Assembly (NCBI RefSeq): GCF_041435435.1
Contig: NZ_CP108494.1
Coordinates: forward strand, 2,328,501 to 2,392,500
Reading direction: 5' to 3'
Length of the DNA stretch: 64,000 nt
Source of the DNA: Streptomyces sp. NBC_01241
GTDB taxonomy: Bacteria; Actinomycetota; Actinomycetes; Streptomycetales; Streptomycetaceae
Position 1 is the first letter of the stretch; every line of letters starts with the position of its first letter. The notes under the pieces are model-generated. The model worked only from the letters and a program-made list of their open reading frames with translations. It made no database searches and had not been told where the DNA came from. A program made the position numbers and the translations under genes. This document shows positions 1 to 7,870 of the stretch, in pieces.

Positions 1-104
1 AGCCGGCCGAGATCGCCGAGGTCGTCGCCTTCCTCGCCTCGTCGAAGGCCGGCTACGTCACCGGCGCGACCGTCGCCGTCGATGGCGGCCGCACCGCCAT
101 CTGA
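1..104 (+). CDS. SDR-family oxidoreductase, C-terminal end (partial)
   Basis: The first 34 codons visible, up to the TGA at 102-104, encode a tail containing VTGATVAVDGG. This is the typical C-terminal signature of short-chain dehydrogenases/reductases, where this loop closes over the substrate pocket and the subunit interface. The Rossmann fold and the Ser-Tyr-Lys catalytic triad lie upstream of the window, so neither substrate nor subgroup can be named. Reading frame and family are clear. Confidence 0.8.
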   Translation, partial: PAEIAEVVAFLASSKAGYVTGATVAVDGGRTAI

Positions 105-219
105 ACCCCGGCTCGCACACGGGGCGGCCCCGCCGACGCCCCTGTCGTGCGTCGGCCGGTGGGCGTCGCTCCCGGCAGCTCAAGGGGGCCGAGCACGGCA
201 CCGACCGGTGAGTGACCGG

Positions 220-702
220 TCAGTGCCGCAGGGCCGTTCCCACCTCGGCCTTGGTCCGGCCCGACAGTTTGCGGTTGCTGCGGGCCGCGGCTTCCTTGGC
301 CGCCCGGGCAGCGACGTCGTCGACCGTCACCACCACCACGTCGAGCAGATTGCCTTGCGGGTCACGGAAGTTGACCTGCACGATGTACGACTTCTTCGCG
401 TCGGTGCTGTTCTTCACGGTGACCTTCGCGGTGGCGCGGCCGTCGTGGTCGGTGACCGGCGCGGACAGCTTGACGTCGTTCTTGGCGTCCACGCCGTTCT
501 TGAAGTTGTGGATCTTCTCGCTCGCTGCGGCCGCCGCCGAGGCCACCACGTCCGCGCCCCTGGATGCGACCGACGCCGCGGCGGACGCGGCCTCGGACGC
601 CGTGCTGGAGGCGTTGCCGCCGCCGGAGCAGGCAGCGGCCGTCGGCAGCACGGCCGCCGTCAGCAGTGCGGCGCACAGTCCTCGCGCGGCTTTCCTCGTC
701 AT
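220..702 (-). CDS. Small secreted lipoprotein, unknown function
   Basis: 160 residues. The N-terminus has two basic residues, a hydrophobic stretch and a lipobox ending TAAAC, so the protein is predicted to be lipidated on Cys25 and anchored outside the cell membrane. An Ala/Ser-rich linker follows, then a compact domain (roughly residues 70-140) with alternating hydrophobic segments such as KVTVKN and YIVQVNF, which suggests a small Ig-like beta-sandwich of the kind seen in FxLYD or DUF4352-type lipoproteins. The start at 702 is chosen because GGGAGG precedes it at good spacing; an upstream in-frame start 14 codons earlier would put non-signal sequence before the signal peptide. It is transcribed alone. 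Function is unknown. Confidence 0.75.
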   Translation of the reverse strand: MTRKAARGLCAALLTAAVLPTAAACSGGGNASSTASEAASAAASVASRGADVVASAAAAASEKIHNFKNGVDAKNDVKLSAPVTDHDGRATAKVTVKNSTDAKKSYIVQVNFRDPQGNLLDVVVVTVDDVAARAAKEAAARSNRKLSGRTKAEVGTALRH

Positions 703-1023
703 CGTGCCTCCCAGCACTTGCCGGTCACCCGTCGCCCCAGTCAAAGCGGCTGCGGCTGGCGCCGCATGCCGTGTACGCCGGACGGGTTACGGGCCGGGTC
801 GGTGCGACCGGGCCTCGGAGTCGCGGCGCGTGCGAGCGCGGCCGAGGCTGGGGCATGAGCGAGTCGGAGCCGGTCGGCGGCGGGGCCGCGGGCGGTGGCC
901 CTGGGTGGTGCTGATCGACGTGCTCGTGCCGGCCGCCGGCGGTATGAACGCGCGCACGCACCCGAAGCCTGTGCGCGGGCACAGGCTTCGGGTCTTCAGC
1001 AGGCGACGGTCAACGGTCAGAGG
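703..1023. other. Intergenic region between lipoprotein and small hypothetical gene
   Basis: This 320-base gap holds the ribosome binding site and presumably the promoter of the lipoprotein gene on its left side, and a strong hairpin at 961-992 on its right side. No further gene with convincing codon bias or a ribosome binding site is seen. Confidence 0.5.
961..992 (-). terminator. Hairpin terminator of the small hypothetical gene
   Basis: Perfect 14-bp inverted repeat (CCCGAAGCCTGTGC and its complement) around a 4-base loop, 32 bases beyond the stop of the minus-strand gene at 1024-1293. There is no U-run, as usual for Streptomyces terminators. Confidence 0.8.
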
Positions 1024-1293
1024 TCAGCGGCCGTATCGGATCAGAGCGCGGACCATGCGGCAGGTCGTGTCGGACGGCGGGTGGATGCCGATGCGTTCGG
1101 CGATCGTGCGTATCTTGTCGTTGGTCGCGGTCGACGGGTAGTAGACGCCCGTGTCGAGCAGGGCGATCGCCAGGCGCATGGCCTTCAGGCGGCGGTTGTG
1201 GGTGACGTACCACTCGCGGGGCCGGCCCGCGGGGAGCGGCTTCTTCCGCAGGGGCTTGTGGAGCGGCTCGGTCGTGACTGTGGCAACGGCCAT
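1024..1293 (-). CDS. Small basic hypothetical protein
   Basis: 89 residues, rich in Arg and Lys, with helical segments (LKAMRLAIALLDTGVYYP and DKIRTIAERIGIHPP) that look like a small helix-turn-helix or DNA/RNA-contacting fold; I do not recognise the family. The ATG at 1293 is chosen because AGGAGG lies six bases upstream. A TTG two codons earlier would abut the ribosome binding site. It is followed by a strong hairpin and has no same-strand partner, so it is monocistronic. A nucleic-acid role is only a guess from charge and pattern. Confidence 0.6.
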   Translation of the reverse strand: MAVATVTTEPLHKPLRKKPLPAGRPREWYVTHNRRLKAMRLAIALLDTGVYYPSTATNDKIRTIAERIGIHPPSDTTCRMVRALIRYGR

Positions 1294-1413
1294 GGGCAAC
1301 CTCCTGGCACGGTCGTGGAACCCTCACGAACTCCCTCTATTTTACGGCCCACCACTGACAATCGTCGCTGGCCGGCGGGGCTTTCGGGACGTCCTTCCCG
1401 TACCGTTGGCCCC

Positions 1414-1773
1414 ATGGAGATCTGGATCAATCCCGCCTGTTCCAAGTGCCGCGGCGCGGTGGAACTGCTCGACGCGGAGGGTGCCGAATACACCGTCCGC
1501 CGCTACCTGGAAGACGTGCCGTCGCCGGACGAGATCCGGGCGGTGCTCGACCGGCTCGGGCTGGAGCCGTGGGACATCACGCGGATGCAGGAGGCAGAGG
1601 CGAAGGAGCTCGGGCTCAAGGAGTGGCCGCGCGAAGCCGGTTCGCGGGAGCGATGGATCTCGGCGCTCGCCGAACACCCGAAGCTGATCCAGCGGCCGAT
1701 CATCACGGCCGACGACGGGACCGCCGTCGTGGCACGCACGGACGAGGCGGTACGGGACGCCATGGGGCGCTGA
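1414..1773 (+). CDS. ArsC/Spx-family thioredoxin-fold protein
   Basis: 119 residues, the usual length of the ArsC family. The N-terminal NPACSKCR is the redox loop after the first beta strand, with Cys at positions 9 and 12. Classical glutaredoxin-linked arsenate reductases carry a single Cys there (NPxCGTSR), so this is the CxxC-type branch often annotated as arsenate reductase family. The later segment LIQRPIIT matches the conserved cis-proline strand of the fold. No arsenite pump or ArsR neighbour is present, so arsenate reduction is not supported by context. A general thiol-redox role is equally likely. Confidence 0.8.
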   Translation: MEIWINPACSKCRGAVELLDAEGAEYTVRRYLEDVPSPDEIRAVLDRLGLEPWDITRMQEAEAKELGLKEWPREAGSRERWISALAEHPKLIQRPIITADDGTAVVARTDEAVRDAMGR

Positions 1774-1870
1774 ACACGTCGACAGGGCACGCGCGCGCAT
1801 ACGCCGCTTCCGTACGCGTGCGTCCTGGCGCCCGTCCGCAAGACGGCGCACGCGCGTGCCTCCCTCGGGT

Positions 1871-2782
1871 CTACTCCCCCGCCTGCTCCTCCGCCTCGGC
1901 CAGCAGCTCCGTCAGGCGCAGGCCGAACCGCACGTCGCAGGGGTGCGGCTCCCCCGTGCGTACCGAGTCGATCAGGGCGTCCACCGCTGACCGGAAGGAG
2001 CCGACCGGATCGCTCCACCGTGGCAGTGCGACGGTTCCTTCCTCGCCCCTGAGCTCGATCTCCGTGCCCACCGCGCCGACCGGGGCGCCCAGCGCGAGCG
2101 TCACCGTGCTGGAGGCGCCGGAGGTGTGGCGGAGGATCAGGTGGGTGGCGTCGGAGGGGCCGCGGGCCGCGGTCAGTTGTGTGACGTCGCCCAGGACCGG
2201 GATCAGGACCGACAGGACGTGCGGGCCGACGTCCCACAGGCCGCCCTTCTCGCGGCGCCAGGGCGAGGCCGCGTACTCGTTGGTCGCGCCGGGGGCGAAC
2301 AGCGCCGCGATCCACTCGGCGCGGGCGGTGAACCAGCCGTCCACGGCGGCCTGTTCGGTGACCCAGTCGGATGTCTCGGCCGCGAAGCGCAGGGTGCAGA
2401 AGACGATGGACGCGGCCCCCGTCTGCTCCGTGGCCCGGGCGACCTCGCGGGCTGCCGTCACGGTGGTCGCGACCGGCTTGTCCAGCAGCAGATGACGGCC
2501 GGTGGCGGCGGCGCGGGCGGCGAGCGGGGCCTGGACGTCCGGCGGCACGGCGAACGCGATCGCGTCGCTGGCCGCGAAGAGCTCGTCGATGCCCGCCTCG
2601 CCGGTGTACGCCGTGGTGCCGTGGGCGGCGGCCAGCGCTTTCGCGGCTTCGGGTCGCCGGCCCCACACGCCGCTCAGTGCGACGCCGGGGTGGGCTGCGA
2701 GGGCGGGGGCCTGGGTGTTCCGGGCCCAGGGGCCCGCGCCGACGAGGCCGATGCGCAGGGGGGTCGCGGGAAGTGTCGTCAT
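1871..2782 (-). CDS. Gfo/Idh/MocA-family NAD(P)-dependent oxidoreductase
   Basis: 303 residues. The N-terminal Rossmann motif GLVGAGPWARN binds the nucleotide, followed by the family's DKPVATT segment (the EKP-type motif, whose lysine is catalytic) near residue 92. The C-terminal half is the expected beta-sheet substrate domain. These enzymes oxidise or reduce sugar-like substrates in the cytoplasm; the specific sugar cannot be read from the sequence. The ATG at 2782 immediately precedes the Rossmann strand. A TTG start 21 codons upstream is possible but adds sequence without family resemblance. It converges with the ArsC-like gene and is divergent from the TROVE-like gene. Confidence 0.85.
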   Translation of the reverse strand: MTTLPATPLRIGLVGAGPWARNTQAPALAAHPGVALSGVWGRRPEAAKALAAAHGTTAYTGEAGIDELFAASDAIAFAVPPDVQAPLAARAAATGRHLLLDKPVATTVTAAREVARATEQTGAASIVFCTLRFAAETSDWVTEQAAVDGWFTARAEWIAALFAPGATNEYAASPWRREKGGLWDVGPHVLSVLIPVLGDVTQLTAARGPSDATHLILRHTSGASSTVTLALGAPVGAVGTEIELRGEEGTVALPRWSDPVGSFRSAVDALIDSVRTGEPHPCDVRFGLRLTELLAEAEEQAGE

Positions 2783-2991
2783 GGGGTCAGTCTGCCGGGT
2801 TCGCCGGACGACTCCCGTATTGAGCTGGCGGAGAGTGAGCTTCAATGGCTACGTTTGCGGTGCCGGCCGCGGGACTCCGGCGCGACTTCCGGGACTTGCC
2901 TCTGAAGCACTGATTTCGCTGTTCGCGCCCCCATTCCCCGGCCGGCGTTCCGCCCCTTCGCACCGGGGCGCGCGACACCACGGGGGAAACC

Positions 2992-4479
2992 ATGACGACC
3001 AGCGGCGAGACCGCGCGCGCCGGGGCCGGTTCCGGCCTCGTCGCCGCCGAGGACGTGCTCCTCTTCGTCAACGCGGCGATCACCGCGACCGGACAGCGCG
3101 AGTTCCGTACGACCGCGAATCAGCAGCAACTCTCGCTGGACTTCCTCCATGAGTACGTACGGGTCAACTACCGCCGCGTGTACGCTGCCGCGCTCGCCCT
3201 CGACATCAACGACCACAACGCCGCGCGCATCGTCCAGGGGCTGCTGGAGACCGCCGCCGACGCGACCGCCGAGGAGAAGCGCACCGAGGGCCGGCTGATC
3301 GCCGCCCGGCTGGCGAAGCTGCCGCCGCAGCGCGTCTACCGGCTGTTCCGCGCGCTGCGCGGGGCGAAGGTGAACAACCGGCGGACCCGCGCGATCATGC
3401 GCGACTGGCTGGCCGCCCGGCCGGACAAGGCGCACGACGCGGTGAAGTACCGCTCCGGTCTGAAGACGGCCGCGCGCCATGTCCACCTTCGGTTCGACGG
3501 GCCGGACGAGCCGGACGAGATAGGGGACTTCCTGTTCCGGCCGGGGCGTCGGCCGCGCTACCGGCACCGGCTGCTCGACGCGTGGCGGCGCGCCCACTAC
3601 GAGCAGGGGGCCGTCGACGAGCTTCCCTTCACCGTCGCGGAGGGCTTCGCCGCCCGGCACGGGATGAAGCGCAAGGTGTTCCTTGAGCGGGCGGTGCCGA
3701 GGATGACCCGGCTGGAGCGGCTGCGGAGCCTGGGGCAGCGCACGGCCGGGGACGAGGCTCCGCTGCCCCAGGGCGTCGACCTGACCGTGATGCCGCTGAC
3801 CCGGCTCGCCCTGTACGTCCTGTCGCTCGGCTTCGGGGCACGCCGGCTCCACCGCGAGGAGCTGACCCATGCCCTGCGGGCCGCCGCCCGCCGTACGGCG
3901 GGACCGCATGCCGGGAGCTGGGGCCGGGTCGCCGCCGTGCTGGACGACAGCTACTCGTCGTCCGGGTCGGGCGTGAAGCGGCGCCGTCCGCTCGCCGTGG
4001 CGCTGGCCTGCCACTTCCTGCTGGAGGCGCTGGCCGCGCCGGGTGCGTACATCCCGCTGTGGACCTCGGGCGGCACAGATCCGCTGCTGGTCAGGCCCTG
4101 GGGACCGACCCCACTCGGCATCCGGGTACTGGACGCCCTGGAGCACGGTCCGGACCGGCTGGTCATCGTCTCGGACGGCTGGGACAACGCGCCGCCCGGA
4201 CTCGCGGGCGAGGTGCTGCGGGTGTGGCGGACCCGGCTCGATCCGGACCGGCGCACGGCGGTGGTGCACGTGAACCCCGTATACGACGCGGACGGATTCG
4301 ACGTGCGTCACCTCGCGCCGGGCGTCCCCACCGCCGGTATCCGGGACGCGGAGGATCTGCCCGCGCTGGTGGAGATCGCGCAGTTCGCCGAGGGGCGTAC
4401 GGGAACGGCGGCCCTGTACGCCTACCTGGACCGCCAGGTCGCACGTTTCACCGGTGAGCAGAGAGGGGCAGCGGCGTGA
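2992..4479 (+). CDS. TROVE-like plus von Willebrand A domain protein (divergent bacterial Ro60-like)
   Basis: 495 residues. Residues about 20-300 are almost entirely helical and include VNNRRTRAIMRDWLAARP and VKYRSGLKTAARHVHL (151-166), which resemble the RNA-binding TROVE/Ro60 repeat pattern (R..I..WL, then KYR...W...D..R..H). Residues about 310-470 look like a vWA domain: the strand and loop VAAVLDDSYSSSG (313-325) fit a DxSxS metal site and VIVSDGWDN (391-399) fits the later acidic loop. Bacterial Ro proteins bind Y-like RNAs and direct exonucleases; a similar role here is inference. The ATG follows GGGGGA. The stop overlaps the next start by four bases, so the two are coupled. I did not see a Y-RNA gene nearby. 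Confidence 0.65.
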   Translation: MTTSGETARAGAGSGLVAAEDVLLFVNAAITATGQREFRTTANQQQLSLDFLHEYVRVNYRRVYAAALALDINDHNAARIVQGLLETAADATAEEKRTEGRLIAARLAKLPPQRVYRLFRALRGAKVNNRRTRAIMRDWLAARPDKAHDAVKYRSGLKTAARHVHLRFDGPDEPDEIGDFLFRPGRRPRYRHRLLDAWRRAHYEQGAVDELPFTVAEGFAARHGMKRKVFLERAVPRMTRLERLRSLGQRTAGDEAPLPQGVDLTVMPLTRLALYVLSLGFGARRLHREELTHALRAAARRTAGPHAGSWGRVAAVLDDSYSSSGSGVKRRRPLAVALACHFLLEALAAPGAYIPLWTSGGTDPLLVRPWGPTPLGIRVLDALEHGPDRLVIVSDGWDNAPPGLAGEVLRVWRTRLDPDRRTAVVHVNPVYDADGFDVRHLAPGVPTAGIRDAEDLPALVEIAQFAEGRTGTAALYAYLDRQVARFTGEQRGAAA

Positions 4480-5612
4480 ACAGGCTCGAACTGTCCGGGC
4501 TCGCCGCTCGCCCCGCCCAGGTGTGGGGCGGCATCCGGCTGGTGCCGCTGGTGCGCGAGCAGCCGGTCGAGAGGCTTCGGCTGCACCGGGAGATCTACAC
4601 GGGATACGGGAGCGGTGTCGTGGACGTCGGTCCGCGCACGCGCTACACCTCGTACATCCCGCACGGCTTCGTCGCCGACTGGTCCGGCGAGGGCGCACAG
4701 TCCGCCGCGTACGGTACGCAGCTCGGCGCCGGACCTGGCGCCCCGGCCGGGAACCCGCCGCCCCGGACCGCCCGGCTCCAGCGCCACCACCACCGGATGG
4801 CCAAGCGGCAGCCGGGCGACCGGCTGCGCTTCCTGCCGCTGCACCTCGCGCTGGAGGGCTATCTCGCCCTGCACTTCGGTGGCCCCGTCGTCGCCTGGGA
4901 GGAGTGGTCGCGCCAGGCGCTGCGCGACGGGCTCTCGCCGCGCGCCGAGGACGCGTACCTGGGGTGGTCGGTGCGCGGGCTCGGTGACGCGCTGCGGGCC
5001 TTCGAGATCCATCCCGGCCAGTGCGGGGTGATGGTGTACGCGGCCGACGCGCTCGCCGCCGCCTTCGTGACGCCGCATCCGGACGACTACCGTCTGCTGC
5101 ACCCTTCGCTGATCGAGGATCTGTACGGGGAACTGGTCCACCAGTACGCGCTGTACGGTGCGCCCGTCCCGGAGTTCGCGGCGCGTATTCCCGACGGTCC
5201 GCGGCTGGGGACGCTCGCCGGTCTGCGGGCGGCGGCGCTGGCGCAGGAACGGGAGTGGGCCGAGGCGCACGACACGCTGTTCGCGCGTGAGCTGCTGGAC
5301 ACCTCGTACACCTTCGACCGGGTGTACCGGATGGGTTCGTTCACGCTGTGGCGGTTCCTGCCGCCGTTCCTGCGCAATGGGGAGGGCCGGCACATCGGTG
5401 AGACGATCACCGATCACAAGGGGCAGGTCGCGTATCTGAAGACATTCCGGCTGTCCGAGGCCCAGATCAGGCGTGGACATCTGCTGCACCGGCTCTCCGA
5501 CGCCGACTGGCGGCTCGCGCGGGCGGCCGAGGCGCTGGGCACCACCGAGGAGGAACTGGTGCGCCGGATCCGTGCCGCCGGTTTCGAGTCGCTGCTCAAG
5601 GCCCGCGCATGA
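4476..5612 (+). CDS. Partner of the TROVE-like protein, Fis-like HTH at C-terminus, unknown function
   Basis: 378 residues, GTG start overlapping the upstream stop as GTGA, which indicates translational coupling and probably equal dosage with the TROVE-like protein. The first 300 residues show conserved-looking motifs (RPAQVWGGIRLVPL, GPRTRYTSYIPHGFV, PLHLALEGYLALHFGGP) but no fold I can name with certainty; a family called ARPP-2, linked to RNA- and nucleotide-based conflict systems, comes to mind and is unverified. The last 45 residues (DWRLARAAEALGTTEEEL) match a Fis-type helix-turn-helix. I infer a two-protein system that senses or processes RNA, with this subunit binding nucleic acid. 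Confidence 0.6.
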   Translation: MNRLELSGLAARPAQVWGGIRLVPLVREQPVERLRLHREIYTGYGSGVVDVGPRTRYTSYIPHGFVADWSGEGAQSAAYGTQLGAGPGAPAGNPPPRTARLQRHHHRMAKRQPGDRLRFLPLHLALEGYLALHFGGPVVAWEEWSRQALRDGLSPRAEDAYLGWSVRGLGDALRAFEIHPGQCGVMVYAADALAAAFVTPHPDDYRLLHPSLIEDLYGELVHQYALYGAPVPEFAARIPDGPRLGTLAGLRAAALAQEREWAEAHDTLFARELLDTSYTFDRVYRMGSFTLWRFLPPFLRNGEGRHIGETITDHKGQVAYLKTFRLSEAQIRRGHLLHRLSDADWRLARAAEALGTTEEELVRRIRAAGFESLLKARA

Positions 5613-5654
5613 GGGGTCGCTGCTCAGGGCCCGCGTACAACGCAGGAAACCTCG

Positions 5655-5692
5655 GTGACACGGGGTTCACATTGGGGCAACGGACGGGAAAT
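5655..5692 (+). promoter_or_regulatory. Probable GlnR box upstream of glnII
   Basis: Four five-base elements repeat every 11 bases: GTGAC, TTCAC, GCAAC and GAAAT, starting at 5655, 5666, 5677 and 5688. Streptomyces GlnR boxes are alternating gTnAC and GaAAc elements separated by six bases, and glnII is a known GlnR target, so this position 60-100 bases before the start is the expected one. The elements are imperfect, hence the moderate confidence. Confidence 0.6.
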
Positions 5693-5752
5693 CGCGTCTT
5701 GCGAAGCTGCGCTGCAGAGACCGGACCGCAGCACCCGCAAAGGATGGCTTCC

Positions 5753-6795
5753 GTGACGTTCAAGGCTGAGTACATCTGGATCGACGGCACCGAGCCGACC
5801 GCCAAGCTCCGTTCGAAGACGAAGATCATGGCCGGGAGTCCGTCGCAGGATGTGGCGGAGCTGCCGATCTGGGGCTTCGACGGTTCGAGCACCAACCAGG
5901 CCGTGGGCCACGCCTCCGACCGGGTACTGAAGCCGGTCTTCACGTGTCCGGACCCGATCCGCGGCGGCGACGACATCCTCGTCCTGTGTGAGGTCTTCGA
6001 CATCGACATGACGCCGCACGAGTCCAACACCCGTGCCGAGCTGCGTCCGCTCGCCGAACGGTTCGCCGGCCAGGAGCGATCTTCGGCATCGAGCAGGAGT
6101 ACACCTTCTTCGACGGCCACCGCCCGCTCGGCTTCCCCGAGGGCGGCTTCCCGGCCGCGCAGGGCGGCTACTACTGCGGGGTCGGCGCCGACGAGATCTT
6201 CGGTCGCGAGATCGTCGAGAAGCACCTCGACAACTGCCTGGAGGCGGGCCTCGGCATCTGCGGCATCAACGCCGAGGTCATGCCCGGCCAGTGGGAGTTC
6301 CAGGTCGGCCCGCTGTCCCCGCTGGAGGTCTCCGACCAGCTGTGGATCGCCCGCTGGCTGCTGTACCGCACCGCCGAGGACTTCAACGTCTCCGCGACCC
6401 TCGACCCGAAGCCGGTCAGGGGCGACTGGAACGGCGCGGGTGCGCACACCAACTTCTCCACCAAGGCGATGCGCGAAGGACCTGAGGGCTATGCCGCGAT
6501 CATCACCGCGTGCGAGTCGCTGGGCGAGGGCTCGAAGCCGATGGACCACGTCAAGAACTACGGCGCGGGCATCGACGACCGTCTGACCGGTCTGCACGAG
6601 ACCGCCCCGTGGAACGAGTACAGCTACGGCGTCTCCAACCGCGGCGCGTCGGTCCGCATCCCGTGGCAGGTCGAGGAGGACCAGAAGGGCTACATCGAGG
6701 ACCGCCGCCCGAACGCCAACGTCGACCCCTACGTCGTCACGCGGCTGATCGTCGACACCTGCTGCACCGCGCTGGAGAAGGCCGACCAGGTCTGA
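5753..6795 (+). pseudogene. glnII: Glutamine synthetase type II, frameshifted
   Basis: Eukaryotic-type (GSII) glutamine synthetase, which makes glutamine from glutamate, ammonia and ATP. The GTG at 5753 gives VTFKAEYIWIDGTEP, the family start, with AAGGA eight bases upstream. The frame runs correctly for 108 codons to FAGQE, then one base is missing at about 6077-6078: CGATCTTC stands where CCGATCTTC (Pro-Ile-Phe) is expected. The rest (FGIEQEYTFF, PGQWEFQVGP, NGAGAHTNFSTKAM, NRGASVRIP) continues intact in the next frame to 6795. Repairing one base gives 347 residues, close to the usual about 343. No stop has accumulated elsewhere, so this is either very recent inactivation or a sequencing error. 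Confidence 0.9.
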
Positions 6796-6815
6796 TCCTC
6801 GACCGCCGTCAGCAC

Positions 6816-6851
6816 GAGGGGGCGTCCACCCGGCCGGGTGGGCGCCCCCTC
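6816..6851 (+). terminator. Terminator of glnII
   Basis: Strong hairpin 20 bases after the glnII stop: GAGGGGGCG at 6816-6824 pairs with CGCCCCCTC at 6843-6851, extended by a CCACCCGG/CCGGGTGG inner stem. Confidence 0.85.
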
Positions 6852-6971
6852 GGCTCCTCCGTCGCCCCGCGGGCCCGCCTGGCATGCAGGTGAGGAACGT
6901 AACGCCAAGGGCCCGTATCGACGGCTGAGAGAGGCCTGCTGCGCCGTCACGTTCTCTGGTTCAATGGGGGC

Positions 6972-7091
6972 ATGGTCGGCATCCAGTACACCTCGACAGG
7001 TCGCAACGACCTCCAACCGTTCTGGCCGTCCCGTCAGCATCACGACTTCGACCGGGTGTGTTGCCGCGCGTTGAACGCGCAGGCCCTCTAA
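6972..7091 (+). CDS. Short leader-type ORF (39 aa) with RVCCR motif
   Basis: 39 codons between the glnII terminator and the winged-helix regulator gene. The C-terminal part reads RQHHDFDRVCCRALNAQAL. It resembles the Streptomyces 'putative leader peptide' pattern (RxHxDxxRV followed by one or more Cys near the end), which elsewhere precedes cysteine and sulfur genes and is thought to sense cysteine by ribosome pausing. It stands in an otherwise empty 320-base gap and its start follows a G-rich stretch rather than a clear Shine-Dalgarno site. The downstream gene is not an obvious sulfur gene, so the attenuation role is inference. Confidence 0.5.
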   Translation: MVGIQYTSTGRNDLQPFWPSRQHHDFDRVCCRALNAQAL

Positions 7092-7170
7092 AGCCGCTCA
7101 CCCCGGCCTTCGGCCCGCGCGCCGGCAAGTCCGTCCCTCGACGACTCCTTCGCGCGAAAGAGCTGACCCC

Positions 7171-7791
7171 ATGGCGAACACTCGTACCTTCTCCGCCGCT
7201 GCCTCTGCCGGCGCGGCAGCTCCGACGACTGCTGCGGCCACCACCTCCGCCCGCCCGCTCCCGCCCAACCGCCACCGGCTGCGTGCCGTCGACCCCGGTG
7301 AGGTCGTCCAGCCGGCCGCTGTGGCCGAGTTCCTGCCGCCGGGTGCCACCTGGCTGCCCGCACCCCAGCACACCGTTCCGGCGCTGCCGGGCCACCCGCC
7401 GATGATCGGCTACCTGGTGCTCGTACCGGCCGATCAGCAGCCGGCCGTCACCGCGGCCGCCGCCGCGGCCACCCAGTACGTGGTGCCGTCGCCGGTGGCG
7501 GACCCGGGCGCGGGTCCGGTGCGCATCGACCCCGTACAGCGCGTCGCCGCGGTCGACGGGAACACGCTCGACCTCACCTTCCTGGAGTTCGAGCTGCTCG
7601 CCCACCTCGTCGCGCACCCGCACCGGGTGCACACCCGCGATCAGCTGGTGACCACGGTCTGGGGCTACGGACACGTGGGCGACGGACGCACCGTGGACGT
7701 CCATGTCGCCCGGCTGCGCCGCAAGCTGGGCGCCGAGCACCGCCGGACGATCCAGACCGTGCGGCGCGTCGGCTACAAGTACACCCCCTGA
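7171..7791 (+). CDS. Winged-helix transcriptional regulator without receiver domain
   Basis: 206 residues. The C-terminal 85 residues (about 120-206) are an OmpR/PhoB-type winged helix: LTFLEFELLAHLVAHP, then RVHTRDQLVTTVWG, TVDVHVARLRRKLG and VRRVGYKY are the textbook motifs for DNA recognition and the wing. The N-terminal 110 residues are Ala/Pro-rich and lack the aspartates and lysine of a receiver domain, so the protein is not a classical response regulator. This type of orphan regulator lies next to glnII in other streptomycetes as far as I recall. A short cysteine-containing ORF sits 80 bases upstream and may attenuate it. Target genes are unknown. Confidence 0.85.
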   Translation: MANTRTFSAAASAGAAAPTTAAATTSARPLPPNRHRLRAVDPGEVVQPAAVAEFLPPGATWLPAPQHTVPALPGHPPMIGYLVLVPADQQPAVTAAAAAATQYVVPSPVADPGAGPVRIDPVQRVAAVDGNTLDLTFLEFELLAHLVAHPHRVHTRDQLVTTVWGYGHVGDGRTVDVHVARLRRKLGAEHRRTIQTVRRVGYKYTP

Positions 7792-7870
7792 GAGGCCTGT
7801 TGCCGTACGCGGGAGAGCGGCCCCGGTCCGGTACGTACCGGACCGGGGCCGCTGTCACGTGCCCGGTCGG

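Noticed and set aside
2842..4698. Open frame of 618 codons opposite the TROVE-like gene
   Set aside because: Arg/Gln/Gly-rich, no start with a ribosome binding site, and shadows the codon bias of the plus-strand gene.
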